This document shows positions 31,904-37,905 of a stretch of DNA of 37,905 bases, one piece after another. Position 1 is the first letter of the stretch, and each line of letters starts with the position of its first letter. The position numbers and the translations under genes were made by a program. The notes beneath the pieces were generated by a model. It saw only the letters and a program-made list of their open reading frames with translations. It did no database searches and was not told the DNA's origin. Origin of the DNA: Synergistaceae bacterium (GTDB lineage: Bacteria; Synergistota; Synergistia; Synergistales; Aminobacteriaceae); NCBI GenBank assembly GCA_031280275.1, contig JAITGX010000034.1, positions 1-37,905 on the forward strand. The letters are read 5' to 3'.

Positions 31904-32902
31904 ATGCACATGGCTGATGCATTGCTTTCTCCAGAGGTCGGAGGAACGATGATCGCGGTCAGCGCCGCTGCGGTTGGGTATGCCGTCAAGAAAATCTCGA
32001 AAGACGGCCTGGATGAAAAGAAAATCCCCTTAATGGGGGTCATGGGTGCGTTCGTTTTTGCCGGACAGATGATCAACTTCACCATTCCGGGGACGGGGTC
32101 CAGTGGGCATATCGGCGGAGGTGTTTTGCTCGCCGCCTTGCTGGGGCCATATCCGGCCTTGATCGCGCTCGCTTCCGTCCTCTTGATCCAGTGCCTTTTC
32201 TTCGCGGACGGGGGCCTGCTGGCCTATGGATGCAACGTCTTCAACATGGGAGTCTGTACCTGCCTATTGGCCTATCTGTGGATATACAAACCCATCGCGC
32301 GAAGAGGCGTCGACACGAAAAACGTCTTTTTCGCCTCCGTGGCGGCGGTGGTTTTGGGGTTGCAACTTGGGGCTTTTTGCGTGGTGCTTGAAACTTACCT
32401 TTCCGGCGTCGCCGAACTTCCTTTCAAGGCGTTTCTGTTTTTGATGCAGCCGATTCACCTGGCCATCGGCTTAGTGGAAGGGATCGTCACCTCCGCGGTT
32501 TTATGTTTCGTATACAGCGCTCGGCCTGAACTTCTGGTCAGCACTGTTCAAGAAACAAAGCTGACGAAAGGCCTTTCGACCAAAAAAGTTGCCGCAGCGC
32601 TGCTGGTTTTGACCGCACTTGTGGGGGGCGGGCTGTCCTTGTTCGCCTCGGCTTACCCAGATGGATTGGAGTGGTCCATGGAGGGCGTTGCTGGAACCGC
32701 CGAGTTGGAACGGGACGGTCCGGTGCACAAAACAATGGGAGGCATGGTTGGTGTTACCGCTTTTATGCCGGATTATTCCTTTGCCGGCGATGAGGAAGGG
32801 TCGTCTGTGGGAACGGCTACAGCTGGAATCGTGGGCAGCGTTATCACGCTCGCTCTTACCGGCGGCCTTGGGTTCGCCGTCGGCGCGCTGAGGAGAAAAT
32901 GA
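31904..32902 (+). CDS. cbiM: Cobalt ECF transporter S component, CbiM-CbiN fusion
   Basis: A 332-residue membrane protein that captures Co2+ (or Ni2+) for an energy-coupling-factor importer. The N-terminus MHMADALLSPEVGG keeps His2, which coordinates the metal after Met1, and SSGHIGGGVLLAALLGPYPA is the family core. After about residue 225 comes a second part with ASAYPDGLEWSMEGVAG and two membrane helices, the CbiN/PDGLE domain, so CbiM and CbiN are fused. I chose ATG at 31904 because AGGAGGT lies 7 bases upstream. cbiQ and cbiO follow, and cobT is about 2.5 kb further, which favours cobalt for corrinoid synthesis over nickel. Confidence 0.9.
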   Translation: MHMADALLSPEVGGTMIAVSAAAVGYAVKKISKDGLDEKKIPLMGVMGAFVFAGQMINFTIPGTGSSGHIGGGVLLAALLGPYPALIALASVLLIQCLFFADGGLLAYGCNVFNMGVCTCLLAYLWIYKPIARRGVDTKNVFFASVAAVVLGLQLGAFCVVLETYLSGVAELPFKAFLFLMQPIHLAIGLVEGIVTSAVLCFVYSARPELLVSTVQETKLTKGLSTKKVAAALLVLTALVGGGLSLFASAYPDGLEWSMEGVAGTAELERDGPVHKTMGGMVGVTAFMPDYSFAGDEEGSSVGTATAGIVGSVITLALTGGLGFAVGALRRK

Positions 32903-32923
32903 GGAAAAAACAGCGAGACCCTC

Positions 32924-33721
32924 GTGCTGTATCGCGCTTCCGCTGGAATAAATAGCCTGGAATCCCTGGCGGCGATGGATTCACCCTTGCATCGGGTGCA
33001 TCCCATGGCAAAGTTGCTCACGACCCTTGCCTATGTGTTCGCGGTTGTGTCTTTCCCCTCTCAAAACGTGAGCGGACTCACGCCTTTTTTCTTTTATCCG
33101 GCCTTGGCGATGCCGCTGGCCAGCGTTCCATATAGGCCGCTTACGAGAAGGCTTTTCGCCGCCCTGCCGTTCGCGCTGATGGGCGGTATCGGCAGCTTGA
33201 TTTCAGCGCGCGAGACGGCCTTCACCTTAGGGTCCGTTCCTGTCACTTATGGGATGCTCTCCTTTACTTCCATTATGTTAAAGACTTTTTTTCTCGTTTT
33301 TGCCGTTCTGATATTGATCGCCACTACTCCGTTCACGGAGCTTGTTCATCAATTGGCGCACCTGGGAATACCTCCGGTAGTTTGCCTGCAGTTTTCGATG
33401 ACTTACCGTTACCTTTCGGTGCTGCTGCTGGAAGCGTCGGCGATGCTGACAGCCTATTCCCTGCGCTCGCCCGGTCAGAATGGGGTCAAAATGAAGGACA
33501 TGGGCAGCTTCTTGGGGCAGCTTATCCTTCGCAGCTTCGACCGCGCCGGTAACGTTTATCGAGCGATGCAATGCCGGGGATTCCAAGGGGTATATTGGAG
33601 CAGCAAGAACAAAAATCCAAGAGGAGGAGACGTGATCTACATTGCTTTGTTTTTGTCGGTTCTGCTTTTTTTGCGCTTTTTCAACCTGAGTCGTTTTATT
33701 GGAGAACTCGTGAGGCAGTGA
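32924..33721 (+). CDS. cbiQ: Cobalt ECF transporter T component CbiQ
   Basis: A 265-residue transmembrane subunit linking the metal-binding component to the ATPase. It has about five membrane helices and a cytoplasmic helical part with the two coupling motifs of EcfT proteins, seen as AYSLRSPGQ and RAMQCRGFQG, the latter being the well-conserved A-x-x-x-R-G form. GTG at 32924 starts 21 bases after cbiM and has no strong ribosome site, so it may be translated by coupling. Confidence 0.88.
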   Translation: MLYRASAGINSLESLAAMDSPLHRVHPMAKLLTTLAYVFAVVSFPSQNVSGLTPFFFYPALAMPLASVPYRPLTRRLFAALPFALMGGIGSLISARETAFTLGSVPVTYGMLSFTSIMLKTFFLVFAVLILIATTPFTELVHQLAHLGIPPVVCLQFSMTYRYLSVLLLEASAMLTAYSLRSPGQNGVKMKDMGSFLGQLILRSFDRAGNVYRAMQCRGFQGVYWSSKNKNPRGGDVIYIALFLSVLLFLRFFNLSRFIGELVRQ

Positions 33722-33756
33722 CGCGGGTGCTCTTTACGCGGGGGAGCGATTGAGCT

Positions 33757-34458
33757 TTGCAATTGAGGGCGGACAACCTCATCGTGCGATATGACGGTTC
33801 TGAAGCGGCGGTGTTGTCGAATGTTTCGTTTGCCGTTGAAAGCGGCGAGAAGGTCGCGCTGCTGGGGGACAATGGTGCGGGAAAATCCACGCTTCTCCTG
33901 ACCTTGGCCGGAGTGCTCGAACCCGTTTCCGGAGGAGTCATTCTTGACGGCCTTGTGGTAAAAAGAGAGAACTTGCACGGGATGAGACAAAAAATCGGCA
34001 TGGTGTTCCAAAACCCGGACGACCAGCTCTTCATGTCCACCGTTCACGAAGACGTTGCCTTTGGCCCCCGCAGCTATGGGAGTGCGGAGGAAAAAATCGA
34101 ACAGTGTATGGATAAGGTTTTTTCCCGGCTGGGTATTCTGCACCTGAAAAACCGAATGACCCACAGATTGTCAGGAGGCGAAAAACGCCTTGCGGCGCTG
34201 GCAGGAATCTTGATTATGGAACCTTCCGTTCTTCTCATGGATGAGCCCTTTTCCTTCTTGGACTTGAGATCTCGGAGGAGATTGGAGGAAATCCTGGACA
34301 CCCTTCCCCAAACCTCTCTAATCGCCACTCATGACCTGGAGGTGGCGGAAAGACTTTGTACCCGCGCTATCGTGTTAAAAGAAGGGCGCGTTCACGCCGA
34401 TGGCCCGATAGGAGCCATTATTACCCGTTTGAAATCAATGTCGATAACTTGTCGATAA
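33757..34458 (+). CDS. cbiO: Cobalt ECF transporter ATPase CbiO
   Basis: A 233-residue ABC ATPase. Walker A is LLGDNGAGKSTLLLTLAG, the Q-loop MVFQNPDDQLFMSTV, the signature HRLSGGEKRLAALAG, Walker B VLLMDEPFSFLDLRS and the H-loop SLIATHDLEVAER. The NPDDQLF form is typical of ECF ATPases. It uses TTG at 33757, with GGGGGAG about 10 bases upstream. Only one ATPase gene is present, as usual in dedicated (group I) metal importers. It is followed by repeat ends and a transposase relic. Confidence 0.92.
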   Translation: MQLRADNLIVRYDGSEAAVLSNVSFAVESGEKVALLGDNGAGKSTLLLTLAGVLEPVSGGVILDGLVVKRENLHGMRQKIGMVFQNPDDQLFMSTVHEDVAFGPRSYGSAEEKIEQCMDKVFSRLGILHLKNRMTHRLSGGEKRLAALAGILIMEPSVLLMDEPFSFLDLRSRRRLEEILDTLPQTSLIATHDLEVAERLCTRAIVLKEGRVHADGPIGAIITRLKSMSITCR

Positions 34459-34465
34459 CTTAAGG

Positions 34466-34505
34466 AAGCACTGATTAATCAGGAAGCACTGATTAATGGG
34501 GTTTG
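34466..34505 (+). repeat. Two tandem left ends of the dispersed repeat
   Basis: GGAAGCACTGATTAAT appears twice, 19 bases apart (from 34466 and from 34485), the second continuing into GGGG as in the copy at 6894. A TTAA precedes the first. They lead directly into a transposase relic. No right end is found downstream. Confidence 0.75.
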
Positions 34506-34643
34506 ATGCACCGTTTCATGGGTTTGGACTTCTTCGTACAACGAGTTTCAGACGCAACAATGCTACTGAAATTTCGTCATATCATGGAAGAATATCATCT
34601 TGGAAAGAAAATTTTCAATACAATTAACAAGTTGAAGGTATAG
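34506..34643 (+). pseudogene. Truncated IS5-family transposase fragment
   Basis: The 45-residue frame contains MGLDFFVQRVSDATMLLKFR followed by HIMEEYHLGKKIFNTINK, which matches the N-terminal part of IS5-type DDE transposases (the V-P/S-D-x-T-x-L-x-F-R-H region). The first ~50 residues and the whole catalytic DDE part are missing. It cannot be functional. Its location directly inside the doubled repeat end ties the repeat family to an IS5-type element. Confidence 0.78.
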
Positions 34644-34651
34644 GAAACGCC

Positions 34652-34724
34652 CTTGGGTTATAATATAAAAGAATAAGAGAAATGGATTATTTTAATCCGA
34701 CGAAAATTTTTGGTATATCCCAAG
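34652..34724 (+). promoter_or_regulatory. Stem-loop-forming leader with -10 box ahead of the esterase gene
   Basis: CTTGGGTTATA (34652-34662) and TATATCCCAAG (34714-34724) can pair at 10 of 11 positions. Inside is a second perfect hairpin GGATTA/TAATCC (34684-34698). A consensus TATAAT (34659-34664) overlaps the left arm. The esterase ribosome site follows 10 bases after the right arm. Confidence 0.4.
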
Positions 34725-34748
34725 CGGAATAACGGAGGGGGAAGCGCG

Positions 34749-35354
34749 ATGATACTTTACATTCACGGCTATCAGGGTTCGCCGGGTTACAAATACGAAC
34801 TGGTCAAGAGAGTTTTTGGGGACATGTACAGTATTCAGGCCCCGCAGCTTCAGAACACGGACAGTTTCGCCGACCTGGCGCTGCTGAACGGACTTCTGCC
34901 AGCCGAAATGGGGACCGCCGCGACCATCAAATACCCCCACCTTATTATTGGGCATAGCCTGGGCGGGTTCTACGCTTGGCACCTCTGCCGCCACCGTCAG
35001 GATGACTGTGTGTGTCTCTTGATAAACCCAGCGCTCACGCCCTTCATTTCGTTCAAAAAGCACCCAGCGGTTACGCGGGTGTTCCTGAAACAACTTTTCG
35101 ACAGCTTCGCCCAGGTGTACCTCCAGGACTATGAGTCCAAGGTATGGGTGGCGTACTGCCAGGACGACGAGGAGGTGAACCACGCCACCACTACCGAGCT
35201 GATTCTGAAACAGGCAAAAAGGGAGAAGTGGAACGAGAATGTTTTTTTCCTCACAGCGGTTGGAGGGCACAGTTTCTGGGATGAATATGAGCTGGAGAAG
35301 ATATTCCTGAAGGTGAAACAGGACGTTCAAAGCAACGATTATTTCCCCTATTGA
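34749..35354 (+). CDS. YqiA/YcfP-like alpha/beta-fold esterase
   Basis: A 201-residue cytoplasmic hydrolase of the short UPF0227/YqiA type. It starts MILYIHGYQGSPGYKYELV with the oxyanion HG motif and has the nucleophile elbow LIIGHSLGGFYAWHL. It ends with the histidine in AVGGHSFWDEYELEK; the acid may be in VAYCQDDEEVNH. Activity on short acyl esters is known for E. coli YqiA; the natural substrate is unknown. ATG at 34749 follows GGAGGGGGAAG; an earlier in-frame start at 34710 would fall in the hairpin leader. It sits between the cobalt importer and cobT. Confidence 0.85.
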   Translation: MILYIHGYQGSPGYKYELVKRVFGDMYSIQAPQLQNTDSFADLALLNGLLPAEMGTAATIKYPHLIIGHSLGGFYAWHLCRHRQDDCVCLLINPALTPFISFKKHPAVTRVFLKQLFDSFAQVYLQDYESKVWVAYCQDDEEVNHATTTELILKQAKREKWNENVFFLTAVGGHSFWDEYELEKIFLKVKQDVQSNDYFPY

Positions 35355-35416
35355 AAATAGTGTGAATGTTCTTTCTTTTTTATTATAATCATGTTTTGGT
35401 GTATGGAGGAGATTTT

Positions 35417-36502
35417 GTGAGCGATCTTATTGAACGCACAAGGGAAAAAATCGGCCCCCTGGACGCCAACGTCATGAAGGCAGCCACGGACTATCAGGAT
35501 AAGCTGTTGAAGCCAGCGGGGAGCCTAGGATGGCTGGAGGCCATTGCGGTGCAGTTCGCGGGGATTACTGGGCAGTTGCGGAACAGTGCTGAGCGCAAGG
35601 TTCATTTCCTTTTTGGCTCCGACCATGGCGTGTACGCGTCGGGTGTCTCGGCCTCGCCCCAGGAGTTCACCCGCCTCCTGATGGAGTTCTACGCCAGAGG
35701 CGAGGGGTGCGGGATTACCGTGCTGTGCAAGCATGTCGGCGTGGAACTCAGGCTGGTGGACATGGGGGTGAAGGGCCTGGCGCCCCACCCTTCTATCGAC
35801 TCCCGCTTCCGCCTGATGCCGGAGGGCACGTGGAACCTCCATTGCAGCCTGGCCATGACGCGGGAAACCGCGCGGAAGGCGGCGGAGGCAGGAATCGAAC
35901 TCACTGGGGAGGCCAAGCGGGACGGGTTTCAGATCGTGGGGACGGGGGAGGTGGGCATGGGGAACACAACCTCCGCCGCGGCCTGTATCATGGCAGCCCT
36001 GAAAATTCAAGACCCGGTCCTGGCCGTGGGACGGGGGGGTGGACTCACGGACGAGGCCTTCGAGAAAAAAAAGCGCGTTGTCGCGGAGGCCCTGCAAAAT
36101 CACGAGCCTGACCCCTGCGACGCGCTGGACATTCTCACCAAAGTGGGGGGGCTGGATATCGCGGGCATGGCGGGCGTGTTTCTCGGCGCGGCGCGGTACA
36201 GGCTGCCGGTGGTGATCGACGGGGTGATCTCCGCCGCCGCCGCTCTTCTAGCCACCCTCATCGCCCCGGAGGCCAGGGAGTACATGATCCCCTCCCATAT
36301 CTCCCAGGAGCCTGGCTATGCCTTGGCCGCGCGCCATCTGGGGCTCACGCCCTACCTAAACCTGGGGATGCGCTTGGGTGAGGGCACTGGCTGCCCCATT
36401 ATGATGCAGGTCGTAGACGACGCCCTGGCCTTAATGAACTCCATGAACACCTTCGACGGCGTCTCCCTGGAATCGGAGTACCGGAAGGGCATCAGGGCAT
36501 AG
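35417..36502 (+). CDS. cobT: Nicotinate-nucleotide--dimethylbenzimidazole phosphoribosyltransferase
   Basis: Activates the lower ligand base (such as dimethylbenzimidazole) with nicotinate mononucleotide to form alpha-ribazole phosphate in cobalamin assembly. The protein has 361 residues. Family features are KLLKPAGSLGWLEAIAVQFA, FLFGSDHGVYASGVSASPQE, VGTGEVGMGNTTSAAACIMA, and the C-terminal LNLGMRLGEGTGCPIMMQ with the catalytic glutamate E322. I chose GTG at 35417 because GGAGGAG is just upstream; the ATG at 35366 precedes a -10-like TATAAT (35384-35389). The last 11 bases overlap the end of the convergent MFS gene. Confidence 0.95.
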   Translation: MSDLIERTREKIGPLDANVMKAATDYQDKLLKPAGSLGWLEAIAVQFAGITGQLRNSAERKVHFLFGSDHGVYASGVSASPQEFTRLLMEFYARGEGCGITVLCKHVGVELRLVDMGVKGLAPHPSIDSRFRLMPEGTWNLHCSLAMTRETARKAAEAGIELTGEAKRDGFQIVGTGEVGMGNTTSAAACIMAALKIQDPVLAVGRGGGLTDEAFEKKKRVVAEALQNHEPDPCDALDILTKVGGLDIAGMAGVFLGAARYRLPVVIDGVISAAAALLATLIAPEAREYMIPSHISQEPGYALAARHLGLTPYLNLGMRLGEGTGCPIMMQVVDDALALMNSMNTFDGVSLESEYRKGIRA

Positions 36503-37673
36503 GGGTATAGTGCCGCCGGATCAACGCCGTGGCCGCGACAGCCCCGCCGCACATGGCGAGCAGCATGACATAAGGCGCCACGTAACTCCCCGTATGGGTG
36601 AACAAAACGCCTGCCACGTAGGGACCCAGGAAGGACGAAAAAATGACGTTGGTGTTCAGGACGCCCAGGTTCACGGCGAAGTTTTCCTGGCCGTAAATTT
36701 TGTTGGTGTAGCCGGAGTTGCAGGGCACGTTGGCTCCGTAAAAAAAGCCGCCCATTGCGTAACCCGCCGTTAGCACCGCCAGGGAGTTGCTGACGGCGGC
36801 GCAGGTCAAGACGCCTATCGACAACGTTACGCTGCCGACGCCCAGCCATAGGGCCTTGCGGCTGCCTACCCTGTCGAAGACAACGCCCCCCGCGATCCGC
36901 CCAACTCCGCTGAACATGGAGACCAACCCGCCGATGCTGGCGGCGGCCACAGGATCATGAGAGACGGAGTAGGCAAAGGGCGCTGCGTTCCCGACCATTG
37001 CCAGCCCAATGGCGGCCACGAACATGCTTCTGAAATAATAAGCGTGAAAAGAACCGTCCCGCAGCATTTCGGCCGTGAGGAAATTCTGCTCATCGCCTTG
37101 GCGTTTTTCCTGACCCGAAGGGGGACGCTTGACGTTCAGAGCTATGACGGCGAGCAGAAGAGCCAGCGCGCCCCCCAAGGCTTCGAAGGTTCTGCGCCAG
37201 CCCATGGCGTTCATCATGAAGACCGCAGCGCTGCCCAGCAGGGAGCCGCCTACCCCGAAACCCATTAACAGCGTGCCGGAGATCAGTCCCTGCTGGTCGG
37301 GGAACCAGCGCAGGGTCGCGTCCAGAAGCGTGTTGTAGCCGATTCCCACCGCGAAGCCGCAAAAGACGCCGTAGAAAATGTAAAGCTCGTACAGACTTCT
37401 CACGCGGGAGGCCAAAAAGAAGCCCGTCATAATCACCACCGCGCACAGGATGATTACCGCCCTGGGGGCCATCCTCTTCAAGAGCCAGCCTGCGGCCAGT
37501 CCTCCCACGCAGAACGTCGCCATGCAAATGGAAAACGTCAGGGACGTCTGGGAGCGCGTCCAGCCGAACTCCTGTTCCAGCGGGCCCACAAAGACGCCCC
37601 AGGCGTAGATCAACCCCAGGAACAAAAACCCCGCCAGGGCGTTTGCGGCCAAAATCCATCTCTTTTTTTCCAA
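36492..37673 (-). CDS. MFS transporter, oxalate/formate antiporter-like (OFA)
   Basis: A 393-residue, 12-helix major facilitator of the OFA type, whose members move small mono- or dicarboxylates. Seen features are the N-terminal LIYAWGVFVGPLEQEFGWTR, SLTFSICMATFCVGGLAAGW, the long FCGFAVGIGYNTLLDATLRW and the second-half SGVGRIAGGVVFDRVGSRKA. The central loop (KRPPSGQEKRQGDEQ) is short. It uses TTG at 37673 with GAGAGGTGG just upstream. The substrate is unknown. Its stop overlaps the 3' end of cobT on the other strand by 11 bases. Confidence 0.85.
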   Translation of the reverse strand: MEKKRWILAANALAGFLFLGLIYAWGVFVGPLEQEFGWTRSQTSLTFSICMATFCVGGLAAGWLLKRMAPRAVIILCAVVIMTGFFLASRVRSLYELYIFYGVFCGFAVGIGYNTLLDATLRWFPDQQGLISGTLLMGFGVGGSLLGSAAVFMMNAMGWRRTFEALGGALALLLAVIALNVKRPPSGQEKRQGDEQNFLTAEMLRDGSFHAYYFRSMFVAAIGLAMVGNAAPFAYSVSHDPVAAASIGGLVSMFSGVGRIAGGVVFDRVGSRKALWLGVGSVTLSIGVLTCAAVSNSLAVLTAGYAMGGFFYGANVPCNSGYTNKIYGQENFAVNLGVLNTNVIFSSFLGPYVAGVLFTHTGSYVAPYVMLLAMCGGAVAATALIRRHYTPMP

Positions 37674-37701
37674 CAGAATCCACCTCTCATGTCTTTTTAT
37701 A

Positions 37702-37707
37702 ATTATA
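37702..37707 (-). promoter_or_regulatory. Candidate -10 box of the MFS gene
   Basis: On the minus strand a consensus TATAAT lies 28 bases before the TTG start. GGTACA at 16 bases is a weak -35 box. Confidence 0.45.
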
Positions 37708-37905
37708 CAGGGTCATGCTTTTTTGTACCCTCATTAACTTTCGCATCGACTTTTTATCATTTAAATTATTGTTACTCGACTTTAGAGTATAGCTGCATAA
37801 ATTACGTAATTTTCATGAGGTATTTCATAAATTATTTCTATTTGTCACTCTATAGTATAATAGCAAGTAAATCACTCCTCAAAAGTAGGTGACAGCTTGC
37901 GGCGA
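37708..37905. other. AT-rich intergenic stretch at the window end
   Basis: This stretch is clearly richer in A+T than the rest of the window. It contains a perfect 14-bp palindrome AAATTACGTAATTT (37799-37812) and a TATAAT at 37856-37861. No gene is supported: a 67-codon open frame here (37689-37892) has a low-complexity Tyr/Ser/Phe composition and no ribosome site. It is probably the regulatory region of a gene beyond the window. Confidence 0.5.

Noticed and set aside
34506-34643. A functional small gene of 45 codons
   Set aside because: It aligns with an internal part of IS5-type transposases, lacks a ribosome site and is bounded by repeat ends, so it is a relic.
37689-37892. A 67-codon open frame at the window end
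   Set aside because: Its Tyr/Phe/Ser-rich composition reflects AT-rich non-coding DNA, and no ribosome site precedes it.

Overview
The window is about 37.9 kb of moderately GC-rich bacterial chromosome. Short intergenic gaps, frequent GTG/TTG starts and purine-rich Shine-Dalgarno sites point to a motile anaerobe. The flagellar block (flgE, flbD-motA-motB-fliL-fliM-fliY, cheY-fliO-fliP-fliQ-fliR-flhB) has the FliY-type switch seen in Firmicutes, Thermotogae and Synergistota. With the 2-hydroxycarboxylate transporter, CbiMN/Q/O cobalt importer, DUF4392 protein and the TlpA/CXXC/NapH-like module, I favour an uncultured Synergistota-like lineage. That is an inference, not proven here. No rRNA, CRISPR, prophage or intact insertion sequence is visible.

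Layout. Positions 1-1593 hold the end of an FkbM-type methyltransferase, behind a 20-base G run at what looks like a contig edge, and a CDP-glycerol glycerophosphotransferase-like gene; both suggest surface polysaccharide or teichoic-acid-like polymer synthesis. A tRNA-Pro(GGG) follows. Leftward genes then encode a chemoreceptor, a citrate/malate-type Na+ symporter and a MerR-type regulator. From 7088 to 9451 a rightward cluster carries a TlpA-like thioredoxin, a 48-residue CXXC protein, a membrane 4Fe-4S protein and an anchored hydrolase, followed by a MATE exporter. The flagellar genes run from 11176 to 22540 in three apparent transcription units. After them come a secreted protein of unknown function, pfkA, a glutamate-cyclase-domain protein, a small membrane protein and rho with a very long disordered N-terminus. 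recN, nadK and gap are on the minus strand. From 31904 rightward are a cobalt ECF importer (cbiMN-cbiQ-cbiO), a YqiA-like esterase and cobT, and then a convergent OFA-type MFS transporter.

How it fits together. FlgE forms the hook, MotA/MotB/FliL the stator, FliM/FliY the switch, FliO/P/Q/R/FlhB the export gate, and CheY plus the chemoreceptor the signalling path. pfkA and gap are glycolytic. Cobalt import and CobT both serve corrinoid metabolism.

The most notable non-gene structure is a dispersed family of short repeats. Their ends resemble IS5-family termini; one copy (6894-7011) is complete and flanked by CTAA duplications, and others lie at 4374-4419, 20231-20341, 25783-25827 and 34466 onward, the last next to a truncated IS5-type transposase. 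Their cores hold one to three tandem hairpins whose arms vary in a compensatory way. Other points of interest are a hook protein with a long PAG-type repeat insert, the Rho extension, the TlpA/CXXC/ferredoxin module and a FliY with degenerate phosphatase motifs. I did not find a clearly new defence or mobile system.
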